From positions 1 to 64,000 of the forward strand of contig CACWNR010000006.1 in assembly GCA_902762355.1 (NCBI GenBank): a stretch of DNA of 64,000 bases. The letters are read 5' to 3'. The position numbers were made by a program, and so were the translations under genes. The DNA comes from an uncultured Bacteroidales bacterium (GTDB lineage: Bacteria > Bacteroidota > Bacteroidia > Bacteroidales > Paludibacteraceae). Positions 33,910-43,055 of this stretch are shown piece after piece (the first letter of the stretch is position 1; each line of letters begins with the position of its first letter). The notes beneath the pieces are model-generated. The model was not told the DNA's origin, made no database searches, and saw only the letters and a program-made list of their open reading frames with translations.

Positions 33910-33940
33910 CAAAAATACTGCTTTTTTTTCATATATGCAA
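33910..33940 (-). promoter_or_regulatory. Promoter of the lipoprotein-caspase-CHAT locus
   Basis: Minus strand: -33 TTGCATATATG (from 33940), A-tract, -7 TATTTTTG (33917-33910); leader about 100 nt. Confidence 0.75.
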
Positions 33941-34058
33941 GAAACTACGTATTTTTTTATTATTTTTACACATTTTTTTTCTTATCCCTTTCCTCTGTGT
34001 GACTTGTTGTTTAGTGGTTACCTCCGGTGCCGCCGCTGGCGATTTTTTTTCGTTTTTA

Positions 34059-34090
34059 TTTGCATATATCAAAAAAAAAACGTACCTTTG
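34059..34090 (+). promoter_or_regulatory. Promoter of the DUF349-ftsE-sufE operon
   Basis: TTTGCATATATC (34059-34070), run of A, TACCTTTG (34083-34090), 20-base spacing. The start of the transcript has a CCTTTGC-agcc-GCAAAGG palindrome (34085-34102). Confidence 0.8.
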
Positions 34091-34128
34091 CAGCCGCAAA
34101 GGTTTTTGCAGGGCAAAAAAAGACAGTT

Positions 34129-35367
34129 ATGGCAAACACAAGACAAGAGATTATTGACGAACTCAAGGGACTTCTTGAGCAGAACGTCGCTGACATCAAA
34201 GAGCAAGTAGATCATCTGAAAACGCAGTTCTATACCATCGCCGACGAGGTAGCGGAAGAGGCAAGTGCGCACGAAGAGCAATTCAAAGAATTGCTGAGTG
34301 TGTATAAGGCTAAACGTGCGGAGGAGACGGCTGAGCAGGCTAAAGTGGAGGCGGAGAACCTCGCCCGTAAGAAAGCTATCCTCGACGAGATGCAGAAGAT
34401 GGTAGAGGGCGGTGACGCCGACGGCGTGATGGCCAACCTCCAGCGTATGCGTGAGCTGCAGGCAGAGTGGAAGAAGATCGGTGCCGTACCGGCTACCGAG
34501 ATGCAGGCTATCCGCAAAGCTTATCAGCAGTACCAGGAGCAGTTCTACGACTTGGTGAAGATCAATATCGAGCTGCGCGATCTGGATTTCAAGAAGAACC
34601 TCGAATTGAAGACCTTGCTCTGCGAGGCTGCCGAGAAGCTGCAGAACAATGATAACATCGTGGAGGCATCCCGTGCGCTGCAACAACTGCATGACGAGTG
34701 GGCTGAGATAGGTCCTATCGCCCGTGAGTTGCGCGAAGATCTATGGAACCGCTTCAAGACGGCGTCCACCATCATCAATAAGAAACATCAGGCGTATTTC
34801 GACGAGCTGCATGCCAAAGAGCAGGCTAACCTCGAGGCCAAGCAGGCCATCATCGAGCAGATGAAAGCCATCAACGAGCCGATCATCAACGGCGAGCCCT
34901 GGAACCTCAAACAATGGGAAGAGGCAACGGAGAAAGTGCAGGAGCTGCAGACGGCATGGCGTAAGATCGGTTTTGCTCCGAAGAAGCACAACCAGTCCAT
35001 CTACGAGACCTACCGCGCCGAGTGCGACCGTTTCTTCGCAACGAAGAAAGAGTTCTTCCTCGAGCTGCGCGAGCGCCGCAAAGAGCGTGAGCAGCGTCAT
35101 AAAGAGTATCTGGAGCGTCAGAAAGCCCGCGAGGAGCGTGCCAAAGAGCGCGAGGAGCAGCGGAAGGCCTATGTGGCCAAGGGCGGTGACAACCTGCGCC
35201 GCATGCACGAGCGACTCAAACAAGAGGTGAAGACCGCGGAGAACAATATCCTCTTCTTCACGGCTAAGTCCAAGACGGCGAACAAGCTCGTGGAGTCGAT
35301 GCAGAAGAAGATCGACGATCTCAAAGCACAACTGGCTGAGATCGAACGCAAAATGGATGAGGAATAA
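34129..35367 (+). CDS. DUF349 repeat coiled-coil protein
   Basis: A 412-residue, highly charged helical protein with DUF349 repeats ('RMRELQAEWKKIGAVPATEM', 'LHDEWAEIGPIARELREDLW', 'LQTAWRKIGFAPKKHNQSIY'), each carrying the W-x-x-I-G core followed by a basic helix. The C-terminal 100 residues are rich in Arg, Glu and Lys and form a long coiled coil. No signal peptide. Function unknown; members are cytoplasmic and sometimes nucleic-acid or stress associated. ATG 34129 lies 38 bases after the -7 box; the upstream frame overlaps the promoter. Confidence 0.9.
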   Translation: MANTRQEIIDELKGLLEQNVADIKEQVDHLKTQFYTIADEVAEEASAHEEQFKELLSVYKAKRAEETAEQAKVEAENLARKKAILDEMQKMVEGGDADGVMANLQRMRELQAEWKKIGAVPATEMQAIRKAYQQYQEQFYDLVKINIELRDLDFKKNLELKTLLCEAAEKLQNNDNIVEASRALQQLHDEWAEIGPIARELREDLWNRFKTASTIINKKHQAYFDELHAKEQANLEAKQAIIEQMKAINEPIINGEPWNLKQWEEATEKVQELQTAWRKIGFAPKKHNQSIYETYRAECDRFFATKKEFFLELRERRKEREQRHKEYLERQKAREERAKEREEQRKAYVAKGGDNLRRMHERLKQEVKTAENNILFFTAKSKTANKLVESMQKKIDDLKAQLAEIERKMDEE

Positions 35368-35392
35368 GGGGTTACAGGTTACGGGTTATGGG
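35368..35392. repeat. Short repeat (GGTTACA/GGTTACGG/GTTATGG) at the ftsE start
   Basis: Three degenerate 7-8 bp words between the DUF349 stop and the ftsE ATG, running into the start codon. Reverse complement GTAACCT matches the tract at 55742-55775. Confidence 0.65.
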
Positions 35393-36044
35393 ATTAATCG
35401 AATATAAGAACGTAGCGATTCATCAGGCGGATCAGATCGTGCTGCATGACGTCAACCTGACGGTGGAGAGCGGCGAGATGATCTATCTGTTAGGTAAGGT
35501 AGGTAGCGGCAAATCGAGTCTGATGAAGACGATCTACGGTGCGCTGCCTATAGCCGACGGTGAGGCACGGGTGCTGGAGTATGACATGCGGACGATCCGT
35601 CGTCGCAAACTGCCGTACCTGCGGCGCCGTCTGGGTATCATCTTCCAGGACTACAAACTGCTGACCGACCGCTCGGTGGAGGAGAACCTGCTGTTCGTGC
35701 TCCGCGCAACGGGATGGAAAGACAAGAAACTGATGCACGAGCATGTGCATGAAGTCTTGGAGCAGGTAGGCATGGAGACGAAAGCCTATAAGAAACCCTA
35801 CGAGTTGTCCGGAGGAGAGCAACAACGTGTGGTCATCGCCCGCGCGCTGCTCAACTCGCCGGAGATGATCCTCGCGGACGAGCCGACGGGTAACCTCGAT
35901 GCCGAGACCGGCAGGGAGATCATGGATCTGCTCTACGCTATCTCCCAAGCGGGCATCACCGTGCTCATGTCCACCCATAACCTCAACTGGCCGGAACTCT
36001 ATCCCGGACGCAAACTGATCTTTGAGAATGGCGAAATCCATTAA
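35388..36044 (+). CDS. ftsE: FtsE-type ABC transporter ATP-binding protein
   Basis: A 218-residue ATPase that by family partners with FtsX at the inner membrane in cell division and peptidoglycan hydrolase control. Walker A is G-K-V-G-S-G-K-S, the signature is L-S-G-G-E-Q-Q-R, and Walker B is 'MILADEPTG'. No ftsX is adjacent; in Bacteroidota it is often elsewhere. The 3' end overlaps sufE by 17 bases. Confidence 0.9.
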   Translation: MGLIEYKNVAIHQADQIVLHDVNLTVESGEMIYLLGKVGSGKSSLMKTIYGALPIADGEARVLEYDMRTIRRRKLPYLRRRLGIIFQDYKLLTDRSVEENLLFVLRATGWKDKKLMHEHVHEVLEQVGMETKAYKKPYELSGGEQQRVVIARALLNSPEMILADEPTGNLDAETGREIMDLLYAISQAGITVLMSTHNLNWPELYPGRKLIFENGEIH

Positions 36045-36456
36045 CGAGATACAAGACGAGATCATCGAGGAGTTCGAAGCCTTCGATGATTGGATGGAGC
36101 GCTACCAACTCATCGTGGAGTACGCGAACGAGTTGAAGAAAAACCCGCTCCCGGAAGAAGACAAGACGGACTCGAACCTGATCGACGGCTGTCAGTCGAA
36201 GGTATGGTTCACGGCGAAGATGCAGGACGGGAAGTTGCACTTCAAGGGCGACTCTGATGCGCTGTTGGTGAAAGGTATCGTGGCGCTGCTGATCTCCGTA
36301 CTGAGCGACCATACGCCCGAGGAGATACTCAAAACCGAGCTCTATTTCATCGAACGCATAGGACTGCAGGAGCACCTGAGTCCGACACGCAGCAACGGCG
36401 TCGTTGCGATGCTCAAACAAATGAAACTGTACGCCTTAGCGTATCAAGCGAAATAA
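36028..36456 (+). CDS. sufE: SufE-family cysteine desulfurase activator
   Basis: A 142-residue protein that accepts persulfide sulfur from SufS for Fe-S assembly. The catalytic Cys is in 'LIDGCQSKVWF' near residue 53. Length matches the family. ATG 36028 lies within the ftsE 3' end; a TTG two codons earlier is less likely. The 3' end overlaps the converging aroK by 21 bases. Confidence 0.93.
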   Translation: MAKSINEIQDEIIEEFEAFDDWMERYQLIVEYANELKKNPLPEEDKTDSNLIDGCQSKVWFTAKMQDGKLHFKGDSDALLVKGIVALLISVLSDHTPEEILKTELYFIERIGLQEHLSPTRSNGVVAMLKQMKLYALAYQAK

Positions 36457-36972
36457 CTGCTCGGCAATCCACTCATCGGACTGCTCGTCGCATACTTCTA
36501 CATCGAGAATATGATGGGCGCGTGCATAGAAAGGTTCACGCGCGGCTAATTGAGGAGCTATGAAATCGAGTAGCTCCTTTTCTGTGCGACCCTGTAAGAC
36601 CGGTCGCTCGCTCAAGTCGGTCAGACTGAGCCGTTTGGCCAAGTGCTCGGGTTTCCAGCGGATATAGATACTCGTGCCTAACTCGCGCAGACAATCCATG
36701 TTATCCTCCCAACACGGATAGCCGCCGCCGGTCGCGTATATCACATGTTCGTACGGCACCTGATCCGCCAAGTCTTCGACCACGTATTTCTCTTTCTTGC
36801 GGAACTCCTCCAAGCCGTACCGACGGATATAATCCGCCGTACTGAGGCCGTGGATCTGCTCGAACGCATCGTCCAAATCCACAAAATGCCAGCCGAGTTT
36901 ATCTGCCAGCAATCGTCCCGCGGTGGTCTTCCCCGCGCCCATGTATCCCACTAAATAAATCGGAAATTCCAT
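36436..36972 (-). CDS. aroK: Shikimate kinase
   Basis: A 178-residue kinase of the shikimate pathway (shikimate to shikimate 3-phosphate). Walker A is G-Y-M-G-A-G-K-T-T, shikimate-binding D and R residues are in 'FVDLDDAFEQIHGLST' and 'EFRKKE', and 'IYATGGGYPC' is the G-G-G motif. It overlaps the upstream small gene as TGATG and the converging sufE at its 3' end. Confidence 0.94.
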   Translation of the reverse strand: MEFPIYLVGYMGAGKTTAGRLLADKLGWHFVDLDDAFEQIHGLSTADYIRRYGLEEFRKKEKYVVEDLADQVPYEHVIYATGGGYPCWEDNMDCLRELGTSIYIRWKPEHLAKRLSLTDLSERPVLQGRTEKELLDFIAPQLAAREPFYARAHHILDVEVCDEQSDEWIAEQLFRLIR

Positions 36973-37295
36973 CAGTACTCCCAGGTGTCGTTATCTTTCC
37001 AGATGATACGTCCGTTCTCGATCGTGGCGAGCGGGAAGACGGAAGAGAAGGGTGGTTGAGGGGTGGCGATCAGTTTCCACTCCTTATTATATATACGCGC
37101 GCACGAGGAGCATTGCGGTGCACAGACCGTCATGACAACCAGTATCGAGTCCGTTCCTTTATAGACCTCCATCGTGCTGCTGTCCGTCAGCGCGATACGC
37201 TCATAGTTATCCGCACGCTCGAGCACATGCGGATCGCCGCCAATCTTAAATAGATCGGTGAGTAGGGAAAGACTTATGGCCAGAAAAAGACTCAT
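36972..37295 (-). CDS. Small exported protein, DUF3256-like fragment
   Basis: A 107-residue protein with an N-terminal hydrophobic signal (MSLFLAISLSLLTDLF). The body contains 'ILVVMTVCAPQCSSCARIYN' and 'LATIENGRIIWKDNDTWEY'. The V-C-A-P-x-C-S-S pattern reminds me of the end of Bacteroidales DUF3256 proteins, which are about twice as long; this could be a short paralog. Function unknown. It is coupled by overlaps to both ispF (ATGA) and aroK (TGATG). Confidence 0.65.
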   Translation of the reverse strand: MSLFLAISLSLLTDLFKIGGDPHVLERADNYERIALTDSSTMEVYKGTDSILVVMTVCAPQCSSCARIYNKEWKLIATPQPPFSSVFPLATIENGRIIWKDNDTWEY

Positions 37296-37762
37296 TGTAT
37301 CAATGCTACTGCGTAAGCGGCGATGCCTTCTTGGCGTCCCACGAAGCCCAGATGCTCGGTGGTGGTCGCTTTGAGGCTCACTTGGTTAGCTGCTACCCCC
37401 ATCACCTCAGCCAGACAAGCCTGCATGGCGTCGATAAAGGGGTTCAGTTTAGGCGCTTGCGCGCAGATAGTGATGTCGCAGTTATCGAGTTCATAACCCG
37501 CCTCACGAATCATCGCCATCACGCGACGCAAGAGAATTTTCGAATCGATGCCCTCGAACTCATTGCCTTTGGTGTCCGGAAAATGATAACCGATATCGCG
37601 CATCGCTGCCGCGCCTAAGAGCGCGTCGCACAGCGCATGGATGACCACATCGGCATCCGAATGCCCCAGCAAGCCCTGCTCGTACGGCACCTCAATTCCC
37701 CCTAGCCACAGTTGGCGGCCAGGGGAGAATTGATGTACATCATATCCGAAGCCAATTCGCAT
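37292..37762 (-). CDS. ispF: 2-C-methyl-D-erythritol 2,4-cyclodiphosphate synthase
   Basis: A 156-residue MEP-pathway enzyme that makes the substrate of IspG (also in this window). Metal-binding D-V-H is in 'IGFGYDVHQF', with 'GLLGHSDADVVIHALCDALL' and C-terminal 'KATTTEHLGFVGRQEG'. Length is standard. It lies 9 bases after the porV stop and heads the ispF-small gene-aroK run. Confidence 0.96.
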   Translation of the reverse strand: MRIGFGYDVHQFSPGRQLWLGGIEVPYEQGLLGHSDADVVIHALCDALLGAAAMRDIGYHFPDTKGNEFEGIDSKILLRRVMAMIREAGYELDNCDITICAQAPKLNPFIDAMQACLAEVMGVAANQVSLKATTTEHLGFVGRQEGIAAYAVALIQ

Positions 37763-37771
37763 CGAATCAGA

Positions 37772-38968
37772 TTACTTCGTTTTGTTCTTGCGGTTGTTCA
37801 CCAGATCCTTGATGCCGTAGAGATCGAAGCCCAGCGTGAAACGCATGGTCTGATCCAACGGGTTGGACGAAGCCAGACCTACACAGTACGATACATCGAG
37901 GGTGACGATCGAGAGGTGGAAACCGGCACCGAAGGTAACAACGTTACGGTTACCTTTGTAGTAGTTCTCGTAGCTGTAACCTACGCGAGCGAAGAACTGC
38001 TTGTTGTACGAGTACTCGATACCTGCGCCCCAGCGTACCTCTTCGAACTCCTCTTTGGTGCCCAGCGGTGCATCAGCGAAGGACTGGAACCATCCCTTAG
38101 CCGGGTTGAGGTCAGCGTAGTCCTTATCCTGCATCTTCCAGGTGGTCTCATCGTTCGGATCGAAGCCCGGTGTCTTGTTCGAGTAACGTGTCGGTACCAG
38201 CATCTTGTTAGCCTCCACGGTGAAGGTCAGGAAGTTGTACTTGTCGCACGGCAACTCATAACTCATACCGATGTTCATGCTGGTCGGGATAAAGTTACTG
38301 CTACCGTCATCGGCATAGGTCATCTTACCACCGAGGTTCTTGAGGGTGAAACCCAAAGAGAGGTGGCTCGTACCCATCGGCAACTCAAACGGTTGACGAT
38401 AGTACAGACCGATGTCTGCTGCCATCGTCCATGCCGGGTGCATGTCGGTCTCTTTGTTAACGCCGTTGTTAAGATCCGAATAGAGGAAACGAACGGCTAC
38501 CGACATAGATACATACTCGTGCAGTTTACGGAAATAACTGAGGTCGAGTGACCACTCGTTCGGACGTACATCCTGCAGTTTGGTTCCGTCACGATCGGTC
38601 AATGCTACATCACCCATCGAGAAATACGTGAAGCTCGCACCGATACCTCCGGCGAGGTCACCGAAGTTATAGAAACCTGCGAGGTACGCCAAGTCGATGT
38701 CGCCTACCAACTTGCGCAACCACGGCGTGTAGTTAGCGGTGATACCACCGTTGGTGTACATGTACGCATACTTGGCAGGGTTCCAGTACTGCGAGTTAAA
38801 ATCCGCTTCCGTAGAAACACCGACATCACCCAGACCTGCAGCACGTGCATCAGGTGCAATAGACAAAGACGGCATAGCCGTGATCACGGGATTCGGTGTC
38901 CGTTCAGCTTGTGCGCTCACCGATACTGCCAGCGCGAGAGCTGCGAGAGATAAAAGAATTTTTTTCAT
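37772..38968 (-). CDS. porV: Type IX secretion outer membrane protein PorV (LptO)
   Basis: A 398-residue outer membrane barrel of the FadL-like PorV family: signal peptide MKKILLSLAALALAVSVSAQ, then 'AMPSLSIAPDARAAGLGDVG' and 'SQYWNPAKYAYM', the conserved N-terminal hatch. PorV shuttles cargo with a C-terminal sorting domain from the translocon to PorU. It directly follows porU on the same strand with a 94-base gap containing a small CCCAGG/CCTGGG hairpin (39009-39024). Confidence 0.93.
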   Translation of the reverse strand: MKKILLSLAALALAVSVSAQAERTPNPVITAMPSLSIAPDARAAGLGDVGVSTEADFNSQYWNPAKYAYMYTNGGITANYTPWLRKLVGDIDLAYLAGFYNFGDLAGGIGASFTYFSMGDVALTDRDGTKLQDVRPNEWSLDLSYFRKLHEYVSMSVAVRFLYSDLNNGVNKETDMHPAWTMAADIGLYYRQPFELPMGTSHLSLGFTLKNLGGKMTYADDGSSNFIPTSMNIGMSYELPCDKYNFLTFTVEANKMLVPTRYSNKTPGFDPNDETTWKMQDKDYADLNPAKGWFQSFADAPLGTKEEFEEVRWGAGIEYSYNKQFFARVGYSYENYYKGNRNVVTFGAGFHLSIVTLDVSYCVGLASSNPLDQTMRFTLGFDLYGIKDLVNNRKNKTK

Positions 38969-39062
38969 TGTTTGTAGTTATTGTTGTTTTGTTTGTTTTC
39001 TATGTGGTCCCAGGTTCTCCTGGGTATTCCTATATTAATCTTCAAGCGATATGTTTCATAGG

Positions 39063-42000
39063 CTATCTTGTTACTATTATTTTACCCGAGTTGGAGCTGT
39101 ATTTGCTGCTCTCGGATTTGATTCGTATTGTGTACATATAAACGCCCGGCTGCAGACCCAACTCAGAGAGGTTAATGGTCACGATATCGGGGTTCTCTTG
39201 GGTGTGACTATAGATTTTCTGTCCGCTGAGCGAGTACAGATAGAGTTCCGTACTGAGCAACTCATCGGGTTGGTCATAATTGACAAGCATGTGGATCGTT
39301 CCGCCCTGCTGAACGGGGTTGGGGTAGGTGATGACGGACGAGATAGAGGGATCCAGACCGGCTTCCACAACGAAGTTCAGGCTCTGCGTCGTGCTGTTGT
39401 TGAGCAAGTCCCACGCACGGAAAGTTAAACTGTGTGGCCCATCCGGAAGCTCGTTCATCAGATAGCTCACCTTACCGCGCTGATAACTGTCGTTCTCCGA
39501 GATGAAATAGTCATTGAGCGTGTAGATCATCTTCGCGTCATCATCGATGATGAGCATCAGGTCATGTCCTATACCCGCACCGGCGGTGTTGATGCCGTGC
39601 TCGTCCTCCAGTTCGGCAAAGAACCGTGGGGTAGCATAGGTCTTGTCACCATTGCGGAAAGCGGGACTGTTCAGATAAATATGCATCGTAGGACCTACCG
39701 TATCGGTTGTCACGATCGAACCTGTACCACCGAGCACAAACTGTTCGAAATGGCCTACGGCGTCCTCGTTATAGGCCGTGTCATGCGCATAATACACGAT
39801 ACGTCCGTTGCCGTAGTTATAACGGATATCCTTGGGCACCATGAACGTGTATTCGAACGCACCGTTCTTGACCTGTGTCGAACCGGAGAAGATCGTTCCC
39901 GGGTAGTCGTTGTACGCTACTACCTCCGGATCACCGCCCACCTGATCGTTGTCACGCGTGGGGATGGACTGCATCTTATCGTAGATCGTGATATCCACCG
40001 TTCCGTTGAAATCGCTCACGAGCGCACTGTCCTCATCGATGATCTGTCCCGTCACGTGCTGCACACTGAGTGCATTGAGCGTATCTATCTGCGTATTCGT
40101 CTGTACCCAATAATCCGTCGGAAAATGGAGTCGCAAAGCCGGATCACCCAGCAGGATGTAGGTCAGTTTATTATCGTCGTTATTGAGCTGGTTCTTTCCC
40201 GTTGCGATGGCCTCACCGAGCGTAGCTTCGTAATGGAACGTGTTCGTGTGATCAAACAGCGCCTGGCACACACTGCGGTTGAGGTTCGTGTTCTCCTGCG
40301 CATACGCCGTTCGGGTAGCGGAGAGGATACTGATCGCACCGCCGCGGGGGTTGAGCACCGCCGCCTCTGCCGCCGAACGTTTGCCGGCATCGCATTGTGC
40401 GAAATTACAGGTGACAAACAACCAGAAAGCCTGGTTCTTATTAGTCATCGACTCGATATCCTTGAGGTTGAGCATCGCCTCGTTGGTGATCGAATTGAAT
40501 GCACCGTGACCGGAGTAGTCAAAGAACAGCACGCCGCTCTTCAAGAGGTTCTGCAGTCTGTTCTTAGCCAGCGGATAACTCTCACCGCTCGCATTGACCT
40601 CCTGCGGATAGGCATCGAGGAAGATCTTATGCACCACGAAATCGGGGTTCTGTACACGCACACGCTCAGCACTCTCTTCGGCCGTACGCGTATGCATGCC
40701 GTTCTCGCCGTCATCGGCCAGGTACACCAGTTGGTTCTTCCATTTGCCCGATTGCTCGTTACGTATGTATGCGATGAGTTTATTGACGGTCGTTTGGGCC
40801 TCTTCGAGACTCTCAAACGGCAGACGTCCCACGCCGATGTCCATCTTCGCTTTGGATGCATCCTTATCCAGACCTTCGTTATCATCGAGCCAACCGAAAT
40901 AGTCATCGCTTGCATAAGCCTTCACCTCGTTGAGCGAGTTAGCTGCCTGATAGCTGAGCATAAGACTCGTACCGGACGTATGCAGCAGTTTGCGGTTGTC
41001 GAACGTGCCGTGGCCCATGAGCAATAACCAGCGCGGAGCCTGACCGGTACCGTTATTAGCGCGGTCGTAGAGCATCTTCATCAACCAGCGATAAGCCGTT
41101 GCATCCGGCGTACCGGACGAGAACTCGTTATATACCTCTTGGTTGGTTACCACCGCCCATGTGATGCCTTCTTTGGCTTGGTGCGCCTGCGCTAACTGAC
41201 GCGAGACGGCCTCGTAGCCATCCGGACAGATGATGACGTAATCGATATTATTGAGCGCGTGCAGGTTCTGATTAGCCACATTACCGATCACCTCGGCGCT
41301 GACCCACGAGGAGCCTTGCGGGTTAACCGCTACATACTCATGCACACCGTCCGCTTGCGTGCCCACCCACGTCAACTCGCCGTTGGCGAAAGTCGTCGGC
41401 ATACGGGTGATGGAGTCCAAGCGCGTGATGTCCCATACCTGCAGCGCTGCGCTGGCGTTCGTCAGATGGAAACGTACCGGCGTCGCGTTATTACGGTTCA
41501 CGAGCGTACGGACAGGCATGTACGAACCCGTCATCTTCAGTTCGCTCTGGGTGGTGATCTCAATATAATTGAGCCAACCTAGCGCACCGGAAGCTGTGTT
41601 GTTCTGGAGTTGCAGTTGTACCTGCTGTTGCGAAGCGGCAGAAACGCCGTTCATGTTGATCGCGCCGGCTATACCCATCGTGTAGTAGTCTGAGATCTTC
41701 GGCGCACCAATTGTGACGCTGCTCGTCTTGCTGCCGTTCAGCGTAGCTGTGAAAGTGGAGGCAGCCGATGCATACGCAGCCAAATCGATATAGACCTTGC
41801 TGTTCTCATCCGTGATCGCGTTCGGCGTAGAGAAAGTGAATGTCCGTCTCTGTGCCACCGCAAACTGCTCACCGTAGAATGTCTGGCCGCCACCGGAGAT
41901 ACCGCTGCGGTCAATGAGGTTGATCGAATCGAAGTCATGCACCTGATAGAGCGGATAAGTCGTCACCTCGGTCGGTGTACCGCTGATCTCCGCACTCTCG

Positions 42001-42428
42001 GTCGGCGCCAGAGGACTGCCGACGTTCTCCGTCAGGAAATAATAGCCGTAGTTGGAATAGGTATTACGCGTATGCGTGAACCGACTTGAGCCCGGGTTAT
42101 AGGTCCAACTGATCGGACCCTGCACGTAGAAGAGCACGTAGTCTGAACCGACATACACCGGCACTTGCGGCAGGTCATCGATATTCGACTTGCTGAAGTC
42201 TTGATTTTTCTGTGCACCGCCATAACCGAACACACGCACATTAGCGGGATTGGAGATACCGGCGCTCTGTAACTCGCCGAATGTCATCTTACATACACCC
42301 GACTGACTCACGCGTATCTTGACCCACGAACCGTTCGCCAAGACAGAACTCTCGGCGTACGTGTGAAGACCCGCCATCATCGGCAGGCTCATCACCATCA
42401 ACAGCACTATGGTCAGTATTTTCTTCAT
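39063..42428 (-). CDS. porU: Type IX secretion sortase PorU (C25 gingipain-like)
   Basis: A 1121-residue surface protease-sortase that removes cargo C-terminal signals and attaches A-LPS in species that have it. Signal peptide MKKILTIVLLMVMSLPMMAG; C25 domain with His in 'FFDYSGHGAFNSITNEAM' and Cys in 'WLFVTCNFAQCDAG'. The C-terminus is itself a type A sorting domain ('ITYPNPVQQGGTIHM ... LYSLSGQKIYS ... QPGVYMYTIRI'). Start 42428 overlaps the FAH-like stop as ATGA. Confidence 0.94.
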   Translation of the reverse strand: MKKILTIVLLMVMSLPMMAGLHTYAESSVLANGSWVKIRVSQSGVCKMTFGELQSAGISNPANVRVFGYGGAQKNQDFSKSNIDDLPQVPVYVGSDYVLFYVQGPISWTYNPGSSRFTHTRNTYSNYGYYFLTENVGSPLAPTESAEISGTPTEVTTYPLYQVHDFDSINLIDRSGISGGGQTFYGEQFAVAQRRTFTFSTPNAITDENSKVYIDLAAYASAASTFTATLNGSKTSSVTIGAPKISDYYTMGIAGAINMNGVSAASQQQVQLQLQNNTASGALGWLNYIEITTQSELKMTGSYMPVRTLVNRNNATPVRFHLTNASAALQVWDITRLDSITRMPTTFANGELTWVGTQADGVHEYVAVNPQGSSWVSAEVIGNVANQNLHALNNIDYVIICPDGYEAVSRQLAQAHQAKEGITWAVVTNQEVYNEFSSGTPDATAYRWLMKMLYDRANNGTGQAPRWLLLMGHGTFDNRKLLHTSGTSLMLSYQAANSLNEVKAYASDDYFGWLDDNEGLDKDASKAKMDIGVGRLPFESLEEAQTTVNKLIAYIRNEQSGKWKNQLVYLADDGENGMHTRTAEESAERVRVQNPDFVVHKIFLDAYPQEVNASGESYPLAKNRLQNLLKSGVLFFDYSGHGAFNSITNEAMLNLKDIESMTNKNQAFWLFVTCNFAQCDAGKRSAAEAAVLNPRGGAISILSATRTAYAQENTNLNRSVCQALFDHTNTFHYEATLGEAIATGKNQLNNDDNKLTYILLGDPALRLHFPTDYWVQTNTQIDTLNALSVQHVTGQIIDEDSALVSDFNGTVDITIYDKMQSIPTRDNDQVGGDPEVVAYNDYPGTIFSGSTQVKNGAFEYTFMVPKDIRYNYGNGRIVYYAHDTAYNEDAVGHFEQFVLGGTGSIVTTDTVGPTMHIYLNSPAFRNGDKTYATPRFFAELEDEHGINTAGAGIGHDLMLIIDDDAKMIYTLNDYFISENDSYQRGKVSYLMNELPDGPHSLTFRAWDLLNNSTTQSLNFVVEAGLDPSISSVITYPNPVQQGGTIHMLVNYDQPDELLSTELYLYSLSGQKIYSHTQENPDIVTINLSELGLQPGVYMYTIRIKSESSKYSSNSGKIIVTR

Positions 42429-42949
42429 TTGATCTTGCAATATAACTTCTCTTCGCCGTCCACCTCAACGGTAATAATCTCTTCTTTCTGCACGAGCCGA
42501 GGCGCTTGTTTGGCCTGGATATAAATGAGGTCTCCCTGCCGGATGGTCATCACTTTGCTGGCCTGCTCGATCGCCTCTTCCGGAGACATAAGAAGCCTAT
42601 CACCTATCACCTTTAACCTATCGCCTTTATCCATCCATTCTCCGATCGCCAGCGAGTAGTCGAAGGCGATGGCCGGTGTCCAAGGTTTGCCGGCTGCTGC
42701 CAACTCACGCGCTTTGTCCATCGCAATGAAATCCTCCCCCGGAGCGACAGCGTCGTAATAACGGCTCGCAAACTTAGGCGCGATCTCTTTGCCTAAACGG
42801 CTCACGCGAAGGATCATACAGGGCGTAACACCTATCTCTTGGCTACACTCCGGCACGAAAAACGGCTTGCGTCCGTTGAGCAGACAACTGTCCCCTTTGA
42901 GCACCATCTCTGCCCCGCCATTACGATATATGAAGCCGATAATTTTCAT
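42425..42949 (-). CDS. FAH-fold protein lacking the usual metal-binding motif
   Basis: A 174-residue protein that aligns by eye with fumarylacetoacetate hydrolase-family enzymes: 'PFFVPECSQEIGVTPCMILRVSRLGKEIA' and 'FASRYYDAVAPGEDFIAMDK' with 'GKPWTPAIAFDYSLAIGEW'. In active relatives the first region reads H-x-E-x-E (metal ligands); here it is G-V-T-P-C, and the protein is shorter (about 200 is usual). It is probably non-catalytic. Overlap with porU (4 bases) suggests a role or mere cotranscription with type IX secretion. A heptamer repeat lies in frame at residues about 107-118. Confidence 0.78.
   Translation of the reverse strand: MKIIGFIYRNGGAEMVLKGDSCLLNGRKPFFVPECSQEIGVTPCMILRVSRLGKEIAPKFASRYYDAVAPGEDFIAMDKARELAAAGKPWTPAIAFDYSLAIGEWMDKGDRLKVIGDRLLMSPEEAIEQASKVMTIRQGDLIYIQAKQAPRLVQKEEIITVEVDGEEKLYCKIK
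42596..42630. repeat. Heptamer repeat (CCTATCA) inside the FAH-like gene
   Basis: Five consecutive 7-bp units: CCTATCA, CCTATCA, CCTTTAA, CCTATCG, CCTTTAT. On the coding strand they give K-G-D-R-L-K-V-I-G-D-R-L in a surface segment. Confidence 0.85.
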
Positions 42950-42969
42950 TTACACCATAAAAAGCGCGG

Positions 42970-43001
42970 CAAAGATACGATTTTTTTTGCATATATGCAA
43001 A
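42970..43001 (-). promoter_or_regulatory. Promoter of the FAH-like/porU/porV operon
   Basis: Minus strand: -33 TTTGCATATATGC (from 43001), T/A tract, -7 TATCTTTG (42977-42970); start codon 21 bases later, a short leader. Confidence 0.78.
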
Positions 43002-43055
43002 TAAAAATGCAAATCGGACACTTTTTCTTAAAAAATGGCGTATGTATGCGGCATT

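Noticed and set aside
29349..33940. Caspase/CHAT cluster as an already known cytoplasmic phage-defence system
   Set aside because: Every protein has an export or lipoprotein signal and there is no effector or RNA-guided partner, which does not fit the known cytoplasmic CHAT defence systems.
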